Assembly (NCBI GenBank): GCA_014804245.1
Contig: JAAVAE010000022.1
Coordinates: 41,867 to 91,474, forward strand
DNA length: 49,608 nucleotides
Origin: Lachnospiraceae bacterium
GTDB taxonomy: Bacteria > Bacillota > Clostridia > Lachnospirales > Lachnospiraceae
Direction: 5' to 3'
This document shows positions 1 to 8,884 of this stretch, piece after piece (position 1 is the first letter of the stretch; the number at the start of each line of letters is the position of its first letter). The notes below the pieces were generated by a model. The model was not told where the DNA came from. It worked only from the letters and a program-made list of their open reading frames with translations, and made no database searches. The translations under genes were made by a program, and so were the position numbers.

Positions 1-1514
1 TCTTTAATCTTTGATTCCCACTTTTCTATTTCGGATTCCGACATTGCTTCCTTTTCATCATCTGTAAGCGGCTCATAACCCTTCGCGCTTTCAGCATTGT
101 ACAGCTTATCCATTTCATTGATGAGTGCGCTGTACTCTTTGATGAAGTCTTTAATCATGTTGTAAATACCGCTGGTATCATTCTTGGTAGTCAGCGTAAT
201 CACTTCATTTGGAGCCGTCTCGCCGTTGCAGGTGATAGTAAGACCATTGATATCAAGCGTGTTGCTTTCGGAGAAATACTGCACTCCGTTTAATTCGATT
301 TCAGCCCTTTGTCCTACCTGCTTGTTGGCGCCTGCGCTGCCTGTCATACTATCGAAATTAGTGTAAATTCTAGATGCTTCATCAAGCTTCTTAGTTACTT
401 CATTTTTAACTTCGCCTTCCAGCTTAGTAGTTGCCGTGCCATCCTCATTTATATATGAGTCGATCACACCAATCCTGTCATCGTTCGCCTTAATGTCCTT
501 TTGAAGATCTGCATAGCCATTAATGTAGGACATTTCTGCCTTATGATGATTCAATGTCGACTGTTCCTCGTCAGACAACGCCTCCTTCTCTTCTAATTTT
601 TTAATTTCATCCTCTAGGAATGTCTTACGAGCAGCCCTCTCAGAATCATCTCCGAGATCGCACCCTGCGCTCTGCCCATACTCCTGATTATAAGCCTCTA
701 CGCACTCACTCACCCTGTCCTGCAGTTCTGTATTTTTCTCGGTAAGGCTGTTTCTTTCAGCAACAAACGCTGCCGCCCGTGCATCAATCCGAGACTGCTC
801 CAAAGCTGTTCTATCAGCAACAGACATATTCGCATATTCTTCATATGCGTCTTTCGTCTTTTGATCATAAATCAAAATTCCCAGCTTATTTAGAGCCTTC
901 GTTCCATCTTCATTAGAACCGATGATTGTAAAATCTGCATTCTCGCCTAACGCACTTGCGCCGATATAAAACCGCTGCTGACCAGCATCAAAATTGGCAT
1001 TTACACCTGCTGATTTGAGCTGATTTACCAGAGAATTAATTGTAGTATTCTCGTCAATGGTAATCTCGGTCTTTTTACCGTTGGTGCTGACTTCAAACAT
1101 GCTGCCTGCTTCTATCCCAAGGCTTTCAACAACTTTACTGCTGGAACTAAGTGCTTTTCCGTCAGTTCCCTTAATTGTCCCGCCGGTGAGATAGCCGGCT
1201 TTTGCAAGCTGATTAATCTTAAGACTCTGAACGCTGTCCATCGCGGTATCCTTTGTGATAACGCTGACAAGATTGCTGTTAGAGACGGTGGTCGTCTTTT
1301 TAGTAAAGGAGGACGTCCACCGAAGATTACTCAATGTTCCTGTGTACAGCTTGTAAATCTTTGAGTTCAAGTCTTTCCACGCGTCCTGTTTCCAGTTAAG
1401 CGTAGTTTGCTTTTTCTTTAAGCTGTCAACTTTAGTCTGCCTTGCAGCCACAAGCTGTTGAATGATACTTTCTGTATCCATGCCGGACATCATTCCGGTT
1501 ACACGCATCGCCAT
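1..1514 (-). CDS. fliD: FliD, flagellar filament cap (partial, C-terminus beyond left edge)
   Basis: FliD forms the pentameric cap that folds flagellin subunits at the filament tip. The reading frame is open from ATG at 1514 down to base 1, about 504 residues, with no stop, so the C-terminal part lies outside the window. The N-terminus reads MAMRVTGMMSGMDTESIIQQ, the typical FliD opening (G-[ML]-x-SG-[ML]-D-x-x-x-I). It is followed by a coiled-coil-prone stretch and the KLGI-type FliD_N region. An acidic, helix-rich insertion of roughly 150 residues lies in the middle (around residues 225-375) and makes this a long FliD. The start is set by an AGGGGG ribosome site 6-12 bases upstream. The gene follows flaG by 11 bases and is probably co-transcribed with it from the sigma28-like promoter near 2035-2062. 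Confident. Confidence 0.95.
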   Translation of the reverse strand, partial: MAMRVTGMMSGMDTESIIQQLVAARQTKVDSLKKKQTTLNWKQDAWKDLNSKIYKLYTGTLSNLRWTSSFTKKTTTVSNSNLVSVITKDTAMDSVQSLKINQLAKAGYLTGGTIKGTDGKALSSSSKVVESLGIEAGSMFEVSTNGKKTEITIDENTTINSLVNQLKSAGVNANFDAGQQRFYIGASALGENADFTIIGSNEDGTKALNKLGILIYDQKTKDAYEEYANMSVADRTALEQSRIDARAAAFVAERNSLTEKNTELQDRVSECVEAYNQEYGQSAGCDLGDDSERAARKTFLEDEIKKLEEKEALSDEEQSTLNHHKAEMSYINGYADLQKDIKANDDRIGVIDSYINEDGTATTKLEGEVKNEVTKKLDEASRIYTNFDSMTGSAGANKQVGQRAEIELNGVQYFSESNTLDINGLTITCNGETAPNEVITLTTKNDTSGIYNMIKDFIKEYSALINEMDKLYNAESAKGYEPLTDDEKEAMSESEIEKWESKIK

Positions 1515-1525
1515 ATCGATACCCC

Positions 1526-1972
1526 CTATCTTCTTTCATCCACCAGAAGTCCTGCCAGCTCCCACGCCTTCGCAATCATATCAAGGGTCTTTTCCGGAGG
1601 AAGTTCCTTGATAACTTCCTTGGATTCCTTGTCAACAATCTTGATCATAACGCGGTTGGTAGCTTCATGGATTCCAAAAACAGCCTCAGAGTGAGACAAA
1701 TTCTTGTTCAGATTTTCGACTGCTTTCTTGATTTGCTCCGTCGTAGCCTGCTGCTGTTCTCTTGCAGGACTGTTTTCGGAATTACTCTGGCTGTTTTGCT
1801 GTCCATCTTTTCGTCCAGCTTCTGCAACCTTTACAGTTGTTGCATCATATAAATTGTTCAACTCCTGCGTAGTAACATCCATGTTCTCTACTGTTTGTTT
1901 TGCTGCAGGTCTTACCTGCTGTGTGTTTTGTGCCTGATAAGTCATAGCACTGCTTAATGGTTCTATTGCCAT
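1526..1972 (-). CDS. flaG: FlaG family flagellar protein
   Basis: This is a small flagellar accessory protein of the FlaG family, associated with filament length control and usually found beside fliD. I chose the start at 1972, giving 148 residues and an N-terminus MAIEPLSSAMTYQ. It is preceded by a perfect GGAGGTG ribosome site, and the longer reading to 2068 would translate the promoter and leader. Residues about 30-90 are Gln/Asn/Ser-rich and look disordered. The C-terminal half holds the FlaG core: LNKNLSHSEAVFGIHEATNR, then a KIVDKESKEVIKELPPEK-type strand-turn-strand. It is the first gene after the csrA terminator and a CCGATATA sigma28-like -10 element, and fliD follows 11 bases after its stop. 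Confidence 0.9.
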   Translation of the reverse strand: MAIEPLSSAMTYQAQNTQQVRPAAKQTVENMDVTTQELNNLYDATTVKVAEAGRKDGQQNSQSNSENSPAREQQQATTEQIKKAVENLNKNLSHSEAVFGIHEATNRVMIKIVDKESKEVIKELPPEKTLDMIAKAWELAGLLVDERR

Positions 1973-2034
1973 TGTAATCACCTCCGTGTGATATAAATTT
2001 GTAAAACTATAGAGTTTCCCTGTCTTCTTAAGTA

Positions 2035-2062
2035 TATATCGGAAAAAGAGGGAAAAAATTAA
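2035..2062 (-). promoter_or_regulatory. Putative sigma28 (SigD/FliA) promoter for flaG-fliD
   Basis: Read on the minus strand, CCGATATA (2042 to 2035) matches the core of the flagellar sigma -10 element GCCGATAT without its leading G. A weak TTAA stands at about the right distance upstream. It lies after the csrA terminator and about 60 bases before the flaG ATG. The -35 is poor, so this is a moderate call. Confidence 0.5.
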
Positions 2063-2083
2063 TAGCAAAGTTCATTTTTTTGT

Positions 2084-2121
2084 AAAAAAAGAGCATCTGC
2101 TTTTGTTCAAAACAAATGCTC
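2084..2121 (-). terminator. Rho-independent terminator after csrA
   Basis: On the minus strand an imperfect stem starts with GAGCATTTG and closes with CAGATGCTC, with an inner TTTT/AAAA pairing. It is followed directly by seven T residues. It sits 12 bases past the csrA stop and separates the flgM-csrA transcript from the flaG-fliD promoter. Confidence 0.85.
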
Positions 2122-2133
2122 CCATTTCATATT

Positions 2134-2352
2134 TTATCCTAACAGATTTTTTAAAGCCTCCAGTCCATCCATGCTGACTGCTTCTTCATTTGCTTCCTGA
2201 ATCTGTGTATAAACCTCTTTCCGGTAAATCGGAACTTCTTTTGGTGCGCTGATGCCCAGCTTTACCTGTTCCCCTTTGATTTCAAGCACTGTAATTTCTA
2301 TATTGTTGTTAATAATAAGGGCCTCATTTTTCTTTCTGGATAAAGCTAACAT
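2134..2352 (-). CDS. csrA: CsrA, post-transcriptional regulator
   Basis: This is an RNA-binding homodimer that blocks translation of flagellin and other messages by binding GGA motifs near the ribosome site, and it is itself sequestered by FliW. The protein has 72 residues, the normal length. It opens MLALSRKKNEALIINNNIEI (the CsrA MLxLxRKxGExIxI signature) and continues with VKLGISAPKEVPIYRKEVY, the conserved RNA-binding strand. Its ATG immediately follows the fliW stop, so the two are translationally coupled, as usual in Firmicutes. A terminator follows. Confidence 0.97.
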   Translation of the reverse strand: MLALSRKKNEALIINNNIEITVLEIKGEQVKLGISAPKEVPIYRKEVYTQIQEANEEAVSMDGLEALKNLLG

Positions 2353-2808
2353 TTATTCACCTGCTTTCTTTGCATTTAAAATATCATAAATGGGGAATTT
2401 CACTAAATAGCCTTCTCCCTCTATGATTACCTGACATGCTTTCTTTTCCGCCGCATTGATGATGATTGGTCCTCTTAAATTAACACTCATCTTCGTAAGG
2501 TCGCTTGGTACAGAAACGGTAACCATCACTAGGATTTCCTCCGGATCCATTTTTCCAAGCGGCTTAAGCAGCTCGTCATCCACCTCCGGATTGTAATCCG
2601 GTTTTACAAGAAGCGGATCCATGACAGGCATTGCAAACGCTGGTTCCTGTACCGACTGCAGCCAGTGAATCGCACCGATTCCTTTATCTTCATCATGTAC
2701 AAGCGCAAAATCTACAAGTTCAGGAAACCCGATAATCCCCGATGGGAAATGGATGATTTTGTCATCTGCTATTTCAATTTCCCCAAATGCTTTCGTATCA
2801 ATTTTCAT
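2353..2808 (-). CDS. fliW: FliW, flagellar assembly factor and CsrA antagonist
   Basis: FliW binds both flagellin and CsrA. When free flagellin is low it releases to inhibit CsrA and so keeps flagellin synthesis balanced with export. The 151-residue protein shows typical FliW features: IHFPSGIIGFPELVDFALV near residues 19-37, a PLLVKPDYNPEV segment, MVTVSVPSDLTKMSVNLRGP and an IINAAEKKACQVI strand near residues 115-130. The start at 2808 follows a GGAGTGGGG ribosome site. It lies 34 bases after flgL and abuts csrA. Its presence implies that flagellin dosage is tightly regulated in this organism. Confidence 0.97.
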   Translation of the reverse strand: MKIDTKAFGEIEIADDKIIHFPSGIIGFPELVDFALVHDEDKGIGAIHWLQSVQEPAFAMPVMDPLLVKPDYNPEVDDELLKPLGKMDPEEILVMVTVSVPSDLTKMSVNLRGPIIINAAEKKACQVIIEGEGYLVKFPIYDILNAKKAGE

Positions 2809-2842
2809 ACCCCACTCCTATCTGCGTGATGCCACGCTCATA

Positions 2843-4402
2843 TTAAATGTAGTTCATCAAGGAAGTCTGCATAATCTTTCCGGTTGCCATGAGAGCTGCA
2901 TTATAAGTGAGTTCTGTGCTGGTAAGCTGAACCGCTACTTCCGCAATATCTGCATCTTCATTTTCTGACTGCAATGTCCTAAAGGTCGTCCTCTGGTCCA
3001 TAAGACGATTACTGATCAGGGAAAGACGTTGGCTTCTGGTTCCATTATCAGTTATTGCTACATTAGTATCGTCCAGATAGCCCTGCACTTTGGTAATGGT
3101 TCCTTCAAACATTTTATGGATTTTCTCACGGAGATAACTATATGCTTTGTCTGCCGCATCATATTTTTTCTTAACATCCTTATAATCGGCAGTTCCCTCT
3201 TCAAAGTCATCCAAAAGCACATCCATATCCTTCAAAATAGCATCCATTTCCTTTAAGTCCTGCAACGCCAATTCTAAATCATCAATATCTCTGTCAAGAT
3301 TATGACTGAACACCTCGTCTGCAGTGGTATTAACCTGTATTTTCTGGTTATATCCCACATCATATTCAATAGTCTGGCGTTTCCCCTGATTGAGCAGGTA
3401 TTCCTGATTATAATCAATTTTCTTTTCTGTATTATCATCATTTAAAGTGGTTGCCGTACATGCAAAATAGTGCTCAGGACGAAGATCGCCGTCTTTCCAC
3501 TCATTTTTGGTGTAAGTGAACTTTATTTCTGTGTCTGTACCGCCCGCTGCCCTCACATCATCCTCAAGCTGCGCATAGGCAGCATCACTGAACAGTACTT
3601 CACCTGTTTCCGGAATAAAGACTATATCTTCCTCCCCATTCATGACCTTCAGATAAGGATCCTCAGACAGTGGCACTGTCTTTGCCTGCTTCGTATCCCC
3701 TCCTACCTCTATCGTCAAATCAGTGTCCAGATCTTTTGTTCCAGCCAGCCTGTCATAAGAAAGACGCATTCTGTGAATATCTGCATTTCTGATATCCTGT
3801 TCTACTATGCTGCTGTAATTCGCCTCTTGATAATTGCTTTTGTTCAATCCGTCCAGATTACCTATATCTGTGAAATTAACGGTGTCAAAATCCTTGATGG
3901 AATTTTGCTCTGTAATTTCATAACTCGGATAGCCATCCGGCTGTTCTTCGATTTCTTTCGTAAAAGACATAGTAGTGTCAGTACGATATCCTGTAAAGAT
4001 ATATCTTCCGGCATAATCCACATTTCCGGTAGAATAATATTCATTTTTGAGTGATTTAAGCTGTTCAATAACGATTTCCAGATCCTCCGGACCGTAATCC
4101 TTATTGGCCCCTTTGTTTGCCTGGGTAATCATGTCAGTCAGTACTGCGGTTATCGTTGTCAGGGACTTGCCTGTAACATCAAGCCAGCTTTCTGCATCCG
4201 GCGCATTCTTTTCATAGAATTGCGTCAATTCTGTGACATTGGTTCTAAGACGCAGTGCACGGATTGCTATAATCGGATCATCAGAAGGTCTTGTAATCTT
4301 CTTCTCGGTTGACATCATCGTGCTCAGCTTATCCTGCAGTATTTTATTATTATTGATATTATACAGAGAATTATTCTGCATAATCTTATTCGTCATTCTC
4401 AT
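2843..4402 (-). CDS. flgL: FlgL, hook-filament junction protein HAP3
   Basis: This is the second hook-filament junction protein and lies between FlgK and the flagellin filament. The 519-residue protein starts MRMTNKIMQNNSLYNINNNK and carries the flagellin-like N-terminal D0/D1 helix with a KITRPSDDPIIAIRALRLRT motif (residues about 35-55). It ends with a flagellin-like C-terminal helix (AVQLTSTELTYNAALMATGK, then IMQTSLMNYI). The central region (about 160-380) is large and acidic, longer than in the ~300-residue enteric FlgL. The start is supported by a GGAGGACA ribosome site. It follows flgK by 14 bases. Confidence 0.95.
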   Translation of the reverse strand: MRMTNKIMQNNSLYNINNNKILQDKLSTMMSTEKKITRPSDDPIIAIRALRLRTNVTELTQFYEKNAPDAESWLDVTGKSLTTITAVLTDMITQANKGANKDYGPEDLEIVIEQLKSLKNEYYSTGNVDYAGRYIFTGYRTDTTMSFTKEIEEQPDGYPSYEITEQNSIKDFDTVNFTDIGNLDGLNKSNYQEANYSSIVEQDIRNADIHRMRLSYDRLAGTKDLDTDLTIEVGGDTKQAKTVPLSEDPYLKVMNGEEDIVFIPETGEVLFSDAAYAQLEDDVRAAGGTDTEIKFTYTKNEWKDGDLRPEHYFACTATTLNDDNTEKKIDYNQEYLLNQGKRQTIEYDVGYNQKIQVNTTADEVFSHNLDRDIDDLELALQDLKEMDAILKDMDVLLDDFEEGTADYKDVKKKYDAADKAYSYLREKIHKMFEGTITKVQGYLDDTNVAITDNGTRSQRLSLISNRLMDQRTTFRTLQSENEDADIAEVAVQLTSTELTYNAALMATGKIMQTSLMNYI

Positions 4403-4416
4403 GCCTGTTGTCCTCC

Positions 4417-6252
4417 TTAAACGCCGGTACGTAAAATCAGCTGGTCATAAACCTCTGTTAAGGTCTGTATCATCCGGGATGCCAGATTGTAAGAATTCTG
4501 GAATTTAACGAGACTTACCGCTTCCTCATCTTCATCTACGCCGGAAATGGAATTTCTCTGGTTGTCAATGCTGTTTCGAAGTCCATTGTAGGTATTGAAA
4601 AAGGTATTTGCATTGCTGGCATTTAATGCCATATCCGACAGAAGCATCTCAAGCACCTGTCCTGCGGTACCATTCCTGAAACTAAATTTCTCTTTACTGC
4701 CAAGAAGAGAAATCAGTTCTTTAATCTTCCCGCATTCCTCCACACCCACATCTTTACTGCTTCTGGTTCCCAGAAGAGAAGCATCCGCAATAAGGGCTGA
4801 GTTAATCGTGAAATTCCCTGCAGTCAACTCATAATAGCCATTTGCCCCGGCTGCCGTTCCTGCTGCTAAAAAGTCCCCAGCTGTATATTCTTCTCCGGTT
4901 CCATCAAGTCCCGTAAAGAAGATACATCCCTCATTACCGTTAGCATCTATACCGCTTGTAAATATATTATTTACCGCCTCAGCAAACCCACGAATCCATT
5001 CATTCATCTGTTCCATGTAATATGGAATACCCTGATACTTGATTTCCGACTCTGTTTTGACATCTTTTCCTGCTTTTCCCGCATCGATTTTGGGAAGTCT
5101 GCCGTCATCTAATGTAAAGGTGTATGTATCAGTTCCGTCAAACTCCCAGCTGTCGTAATAGTAAAGCGTACTTCCAATGTTGATCACACCGCCTGTGGAG
5201 GATAAAGTACATCCCTGCATGCCCTGCACATCTTTGAGATACTGGTCGTCTACTTTAACCGATACCTTGTTGCCGCCCACATCTACAGATGCAACTGTTC
5301 CTCTAAAGTTAGCTCCATTATTGCCGTCCCGCAGCTGCGCAAGTCCTTTCAGCTTTCCTCCCATAGCAGCATTCTGAAGATTAAAATTATTTCCGTTTGC
5401 CCACGTAATACGATATAAGCCATCAGCGTCGCTCTGGTTCACTTTTTCATCGGCAGCCCTTGCAACGTAATTCAATGTATTATAGCTATTTCCATCCACC
5501 AGCGGCTGACCTCCGGCAATACGCACCAGATATCTGTGTCCTCCTGTTTCTATCTCGGGATGATAAATATCCGTAATAGGCATTTCTTCAACTTGAACAT
5601 CCACATATTCTGACAGTTCGTCAATCAGAAGATCTCTCTGATCCCGTAATTCATTGGCTGCAGCGCCGGAAAGTTCAACTACATTAATCTGCTTATTTAA
5701 GGTTGCAATCTTCTGGGAAATAGAATTAATCTGATCCACACACTGCTTGATTTCCAGATTAATATCCTTCTGCAATTCCTGCAGATTTCCGTACATATTG
5801 TTAAAGTAGTCCGTAAGTGCCTTAGCAGATGCTATGAACTGCGCCTTGGAGGTATCACTGCTTGAATTCGTGGTAACAGACTGCAGGCAGGCACTAAATT
5901 GATTAAATATACTCTTAAAACCGCTGGTGCCATCGTCATTGAGATAGTCCTCTAAAATTTTCATATAATACTGTTTTGCATAATATTCACCATATTTGCT
6001 CTGATTATCCCAGTATTTCATATCATAGAAATTATCTCTGACACGCTCGATTGCAATCGTATCCACACCGGCTCCCGCACATCCATAAGTAGTAAATGTC
6101 CTAAGTGCAGGATTCGCCTGCTGGGTCACCTGCTGGCGGCTGTATCCTACGGTCTGCGAATTGGAGATATTATTTGCTGTGGTATTTAAAGCTGCATTGG
6201 AAGCCCGAAGCCCCGAACCTGCTATATATAATCCAAAAAATTGTGACGGCAT
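4417..6252 (-). CDS. flgK: FlgK, hook-filament junction protein HAP1 (copy A)
   Basis: This is the junction protein between hook and FlgL. The 611-residue protein begins MPSQFFGLYIAGSGLRASNA and continues ALNTTANNISNSQTVGYSRQ, the flagellar rod/hook N-terminal motif. It ends with the conserved C-terminal helix LVKFQNSYNLASRMIQTLTE. The middle holds the FlgK helical domain (INSISQKIATLNKQINVVEL, then NELRDQRDLLIDELSEYVDV). The ribosome site is GGAAGGAAGTG. It is the downstream member of a tandem flgK pair, 17 bases after copy B, and the sequences differ enough to suggest an old duplication. At 611 residues it is longer than copy B. Confidence 0.93.
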   Translation of the reverse strand: MPSQFFGLYIAGSGLRASNAALNTTANNISNSQTVGYSRQQVTQQANPALRTFTTYGCAGAGVDTIAIERVRDNFYDMKYWDNQSKYGEYYAKQYYMKILEDYLNDDGTSGFKSIFNQFSACLQSVTTNSSSDTSKAQFIASAKALTDYFNNMYGNLQELQKDINLEIKQCVDQINSISQKIATLNKQINVVELSGAAANELRDQRDLLIDELSEYVDVQVEEMPITDIYHPEIETGGHRYLVRIAGGQPLVDGNSYNTLNYVARAADEKVNQSDADGLYRITWANGNNFNLQNAAMGGKLKGLAQLRDGNNGANFRGTVASVDVGGNKVSVKVDDQYLKDVQGMQGCTLSSTGGVINIGSTLYYYDSWEFDGTDTYTFTLDDGRLPKIDAGKAGKDVKTESEIKYQGIPYYMEQMNEWIRGFAEAVNNIFTSGIDANGNEGCIFFTGLDGTGEEYTAGDFLAAGTAAGANGYYELTAGNFTINSALIADASLLGTRSSKDVGVEECGKIKELISLLGSKEKFSFRNGTAGQVLEMLLSDMALNASNANTFFNTYNGLRNSIDNQRNSISGVDEDEEAVSLVKFQNSYNLASRMIQTLTEVYDQLILRTGV

Positions 6253-6269
6253 TTAATTCACTTCCTTCC

Positions 6270-7886
6270 TCAACTTCCTAATGTATTGATGACGTGCTCC
6301 ATCAGTTCACTGATTACATTGATGTAGCGGCTGGCTGCATTATAAGCATTCTGGAACATGATCATGTTACTTAACTCTTCGTCTGAAGAGACACCCAGAA
6401 TCTGCTCTCTTGCGGCTGCTGTATTGTCCACAGTAATCTGCTGATTTTCACTAATACCGCTCAAAACATCACCTGTGGTTGCCACCTGTGATACCAGGTT
6501 ATTATAAAAATTAATAAAATTCGTTGTTGTCTTAACATTTGGATTCAGCGTATGAGTTTCTTCCGTAAAAAGATTTTTAAGCGCATCCGCTGTTTCCTGG
6601 TCAATCTTACCATCCTCTTTCTTAAAGCCCAGCAGGGACGGTGCCTGTTTCACTTCCCCATTAATAATCAGATTTTCTACCGTAAAGGCATCATCATCTG
6701 TTTCTCCTGTCTTCGTGTTATAAATGGTATAAGGGTTTCCATTAGCATCGCGCAGATAAGTAGAATTAGGATTCTTGGCTGTTTCAGCATCAGCTGCATC
6801 CTTAAGAATCTTGTTGATTCCAATGGCAACATCATGCATCAACCTGTCAAACTCCGCCTGTATATTCATAACGATTGACTGTGAAATCTCCCTGTCATAA
6901 GTATCGGCATCCTCTAAATCCTTAAATGTAGCGCTCTTGTTTCCTCTTGCAAACATCATAGATTTAAGCGCACCAATATCCGTATTTCTGTCGGTAGAAA
7001 TCGTCTGATTCATATTAAAAAGCTCCGCTCCTGTAATATCTACCGTTTCGATTCCGTTTACCGTCTTCGTCTCTGCAAGCTGCTTCCAATAAGGTATATA
7101 AAATCCTGTAACTTCATCTACGTAGAGTCCGATTTCATTAGCCGAATCTGATTTTACTAAATCCTTACCTTCAAATTTAATCAAAATATTTCCATCATAG
7201 TCAGACCTGCAATCTATATATCCCATCGCTGAAAGTTCATCTATCAGCTGGTTTCTTTCATCCTTTAAATCGTTTGCTTTTTCAATCTTCCCACCTTCAA
7301 TTTTCAGGATTTCTTTGTTCAATTCTGCAATGCGCTTGGCATATGCATTAATCGTGTCGACCTCCTGACCAATATTATAATTAAGATTGGCCTGATATTC
7401 ACACAGTCCTGTATATACTGCCTGCCCACGGGTCAGGAATTCATTGCAGCGTTGTACAAAAACGCCCTGATTGACAGAGTTTCCCGGATCCTTTGCCAAT
7501 TCCTGCACTGCACTCCACAGATTCTCTATGGAATCGGCAAAGGCTTCTCCCTGCAATTCCTGCAAAAGATCTTCAACTTCCTCCACAGCCGATAAAGAAA
7601 CGTCATAAAACGCGCTTCTTCCTGACTCTCTGCGGTATGTTTTATCAAGGAAATAATCTCTGACCTGTTTTACCTGAGAATAATTGACTCCAAGACCAAT
7701 CTGCTGATAAGAAACAGCAGAGGCTGAAGTAGAAATGGTATTATATATACGGGTTCCCTGCTGCACCTGCTGCCTGGTATACCCAACCGTATCCATATTA
7801 GACATATTGTGCGCCGTAGTATTAAGCGCATTCTGCCCCATCTGTAATCCACTTACACCTACATATAAACTTCCAAATAAAGACAT
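6270..7886 (-). CDS. flgK: FlgK, hook-filament junction protein HAP1 (copy B)
   Basis: This is a second FlgK-family protein of 538 residues. The N-terminus MSLFGSLYVGVSGLQMGQNA is followed by LNTTAHNMSNMDTVGYTRQQ. The C-terminus has MIMFQNAYNAASRYINVISE and then LMEHVINTLGS, both diagnostic of FlgK. It also has the helical-domain segment IAELNKEILKIEGGK and the NDLKDERNQLIDELSAMGYI motif. The start follows AAGAGGTGATAAG. It lies 28 bases after flgN and directly before copy A. Either the two proteins form a mixed junction or one is specialised; the sequence cannot decide. Confidence 0.92.
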   Translation of the reverse strand: MSLFGSLYVGVSGLQMGQNALNTTAHNMSNMDTVGYTRQQVQQGTRIYNTISTSASAVSYQQIGLGVNYSQVKQVRDYFLDKTYRRESGRSAFYDVSLSAVEEVEDLLQELQGEAFADSIENLWSAVQELAKDPGNSVNQGVFVQRCNEFLTRGQAVYTGLCEYQANLNYNIGQEVDTINAYAKRIAELNKEILKIEGGKIEKANDLKDERNQLIDELSAMGYIDCRSDYDGNILIKFEGKDLVKSDSANEIGLYVDEVTGFYIPYWKQLAETKTVNGIETVDITGAELFNMNQTISTDRNTDIGALKSMMFARGNKSATFKDLEDADTYDREISQSIVMNIQAEFDRLMHDVAIGINKILKDAADAETAKNPNSTYLRDANGNPYTIYNTKTGETDDDAFTVENLIINGEVKQAPSLLGFKKEDGKIDQETADALKNLFTEETHTLNPNVKTTTNFINFYNNLVSQVATTGDVLSGISENQQITVDNTAAAREQILGVSSDEELSNMIMFQNAYNAASRYINVISELMEHVINTLGS

Positions 7887-7914
7887 CTTATCACCTCTTT
7901 AACTTTCACAAGGA

Positions 7915-8433
7915 TTACTGCTTAGCATCGAAGGCTGCCCCGCCTGCTCCCATATGGTCTCCTGTATTATAGGCTCCCTTATTATAATTTGCCGTTTCGG
8001 GGGCTGCTTTCATGGACTGCAGCATATTCATATCGAATTCCACCATCTCCAAAGCGTTTTGAATCAGAACCCGGTTCTGTCCGTTCACCCGCTTCACCTC
8101 ATGGACGGCGGTGCTCAATCTGTCGTGTACTCTAGCCAGTTTCTGCTGCTCCTCCGGTCTTGTGCTTAGCATTTCGACCAGGTCTTTAAGCATGAGCATG
8201 TCAACATCCTTGTTAATTACGTTGGCGATATCTGAAAAAACTTCCTGTCTTTTTTGTTCCAGACGGTTAATCTTATTGACAACGATTTGTTCTTCATCCG
8301 TGATTTTGGCTAATTCTTCTAATTCGCCGGCTACAATGACCGGCGTTTTTTTCATGGATAGTCCAAGCAAGTTTTCGTATTCCTGGCTTTCCAAGTCTAA
8401 AACTTCAATCAGGTTTTCCATTAAACTTGCCAC
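7915..8433 (-). CDS. flgN: FlgN-family export chaperone for FlgK/FlgL
   Basis: FlgN-type chaperones bind the C-terminal helices of FlgK and FlgL and deliver them to the flagellar export gate. The 172-residue protein is almost wholly alpha-helical with coiled-coil heptads (LIEVLDLESQEYENLLGLSM near the start, then EEQIVVNKINRLEQKRQEVF). Its last 30 residues are Gly/Ala-rich and probably unstructured. It starts with GTG at 8433, preceded by GAGGTAG that overlaps the flgM stop, so flgM and flgN are coupled. Identity rests on length, helical pattern and the position between flgM and flgK. Confidence 0.85.
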   Translation of the reverse strand: MASLMENLIEVLDLESQEYENLLGLSMKKTPVIVAGELEELAKITDEEQIVVNKINRLEQKRQEVFSDIANVINKDVDMLMLKDLVEMLSTRPEEQQKLARVHDRLSTAVHEVKRVNGQNRVLIQNALEMVEFDMNMLQSMKAAPETANYNKGAYNTGDHMGAGGAAFDAKQ

Positions 8434-8438
8434 TTGGA

Positions 8439-8714
8439 CTACCTCATTTCTTCGTATTTCTGCATCAACTTATCTGCAAAACTCTCTATACCCACCTCAT
8501 AAGTTCCTGCATCTATTCTGGCTTTAATAGGAGCCGTCTTATCTTCCCTGATATCACCGCTGCCTGCCAGTGCCTGCTTTGCTGTCTGTATATCCTTACC
8601 GATACCGGATATCTGAAGCTTATCAGAAACGCCCGCTTTGCTTTGAGGCTGAGCCTTCGCTGTTTTCTTGGTATTGTATAGGCTCTGAACCTGTGTATAT
8701 GCTTCTATACGCAT
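8439..8714 (-). CDS. flgM: FlgM, anti-sigma28 factor
   Basis: FlgM holds the flagellar sigma factor inactive until it is exported through the finished hook. I start it at 8714 (91 residues, MRIEAYTQVQSLYNTKK) because GGAGGAAT stands right before that ATG. The longer reading adds 12 residues through the ribosome site. The N-terminal half is polar and disordered-looking. The C-terminal half has the FlgM core: KLQISGIGKDIQTAKQAL, then IKARIDAGTYEVGIESFADK and LMQKYEEM. It is the first gene of the late operon, under a sigma28-type promoter, which gives the usual autoregulatory loop. Confidence 0.92.
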   Translation of the reverse strand: MRIEAYTQVQSLYNTKKTAKAQPQSKAGVSDKLQISGIGKDIQTAKQALAGSGDIREDKTAPIKARIDAGTYEVGIESFADKLMQKYEEMR

Positions 8715-8779
8715 CTGGATTCCTCCTTCCATGGATTTCCTTATAAGCATTTCTCATGCAATCATTTGCTACACTATTT

Positions 8780-8806
8780 GTATCGGATATTTTTGGAAAG
8801 ACTTTA
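8780..8806 (-). promoter_or_regulatory. Sigma28-type promoter for flgM operon
   Basis: On the minus strand TAAA (8806 to 8803), exactly 15 bases and then TCCGATAC (8787 to 8780). The flagellar sigma consensus is TAAA-N15-GCCGATAA/T, so the spacing is ideal and six of eight -10 bases match. It lies 66 bases before the flgM ATG and after the uraA terminator. Confidence 0.75.
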
Positions 8807-8840
8807 GAGAATAGGAAAATAAATTTTATTCTTTTTAAGA

Positions 8841-8862
8841 GAAAAAGCCCCCGAAGGGGCTT
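8841..8862 (-). terminator. Rho-independent terminator after uraA
   Basis: On the minus strand AAGCCCC and GGGGCTT pair around a short TTCGG-containing loop and run into TTTTTC. It lies 22 bases past the uraA stop and isolates uraA from the flgM operon. Confidence 0.9.
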
Positions 8863-8884
8863 GCCTGTATCAATATACTATGTA

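Noticed and set aside
1667..1937. Plus-strand open frames across flaG and elsewhere opposite real genes
   Set aside because: They are cysteine- or serine-rich shadow frames with no ribosome site, opposite well-supported genes.
6899..6906. GCCGATAC match on the minus strand
   Set aside because: It lies within flgK coding sequence and lacks a TAAA at the proper distance.
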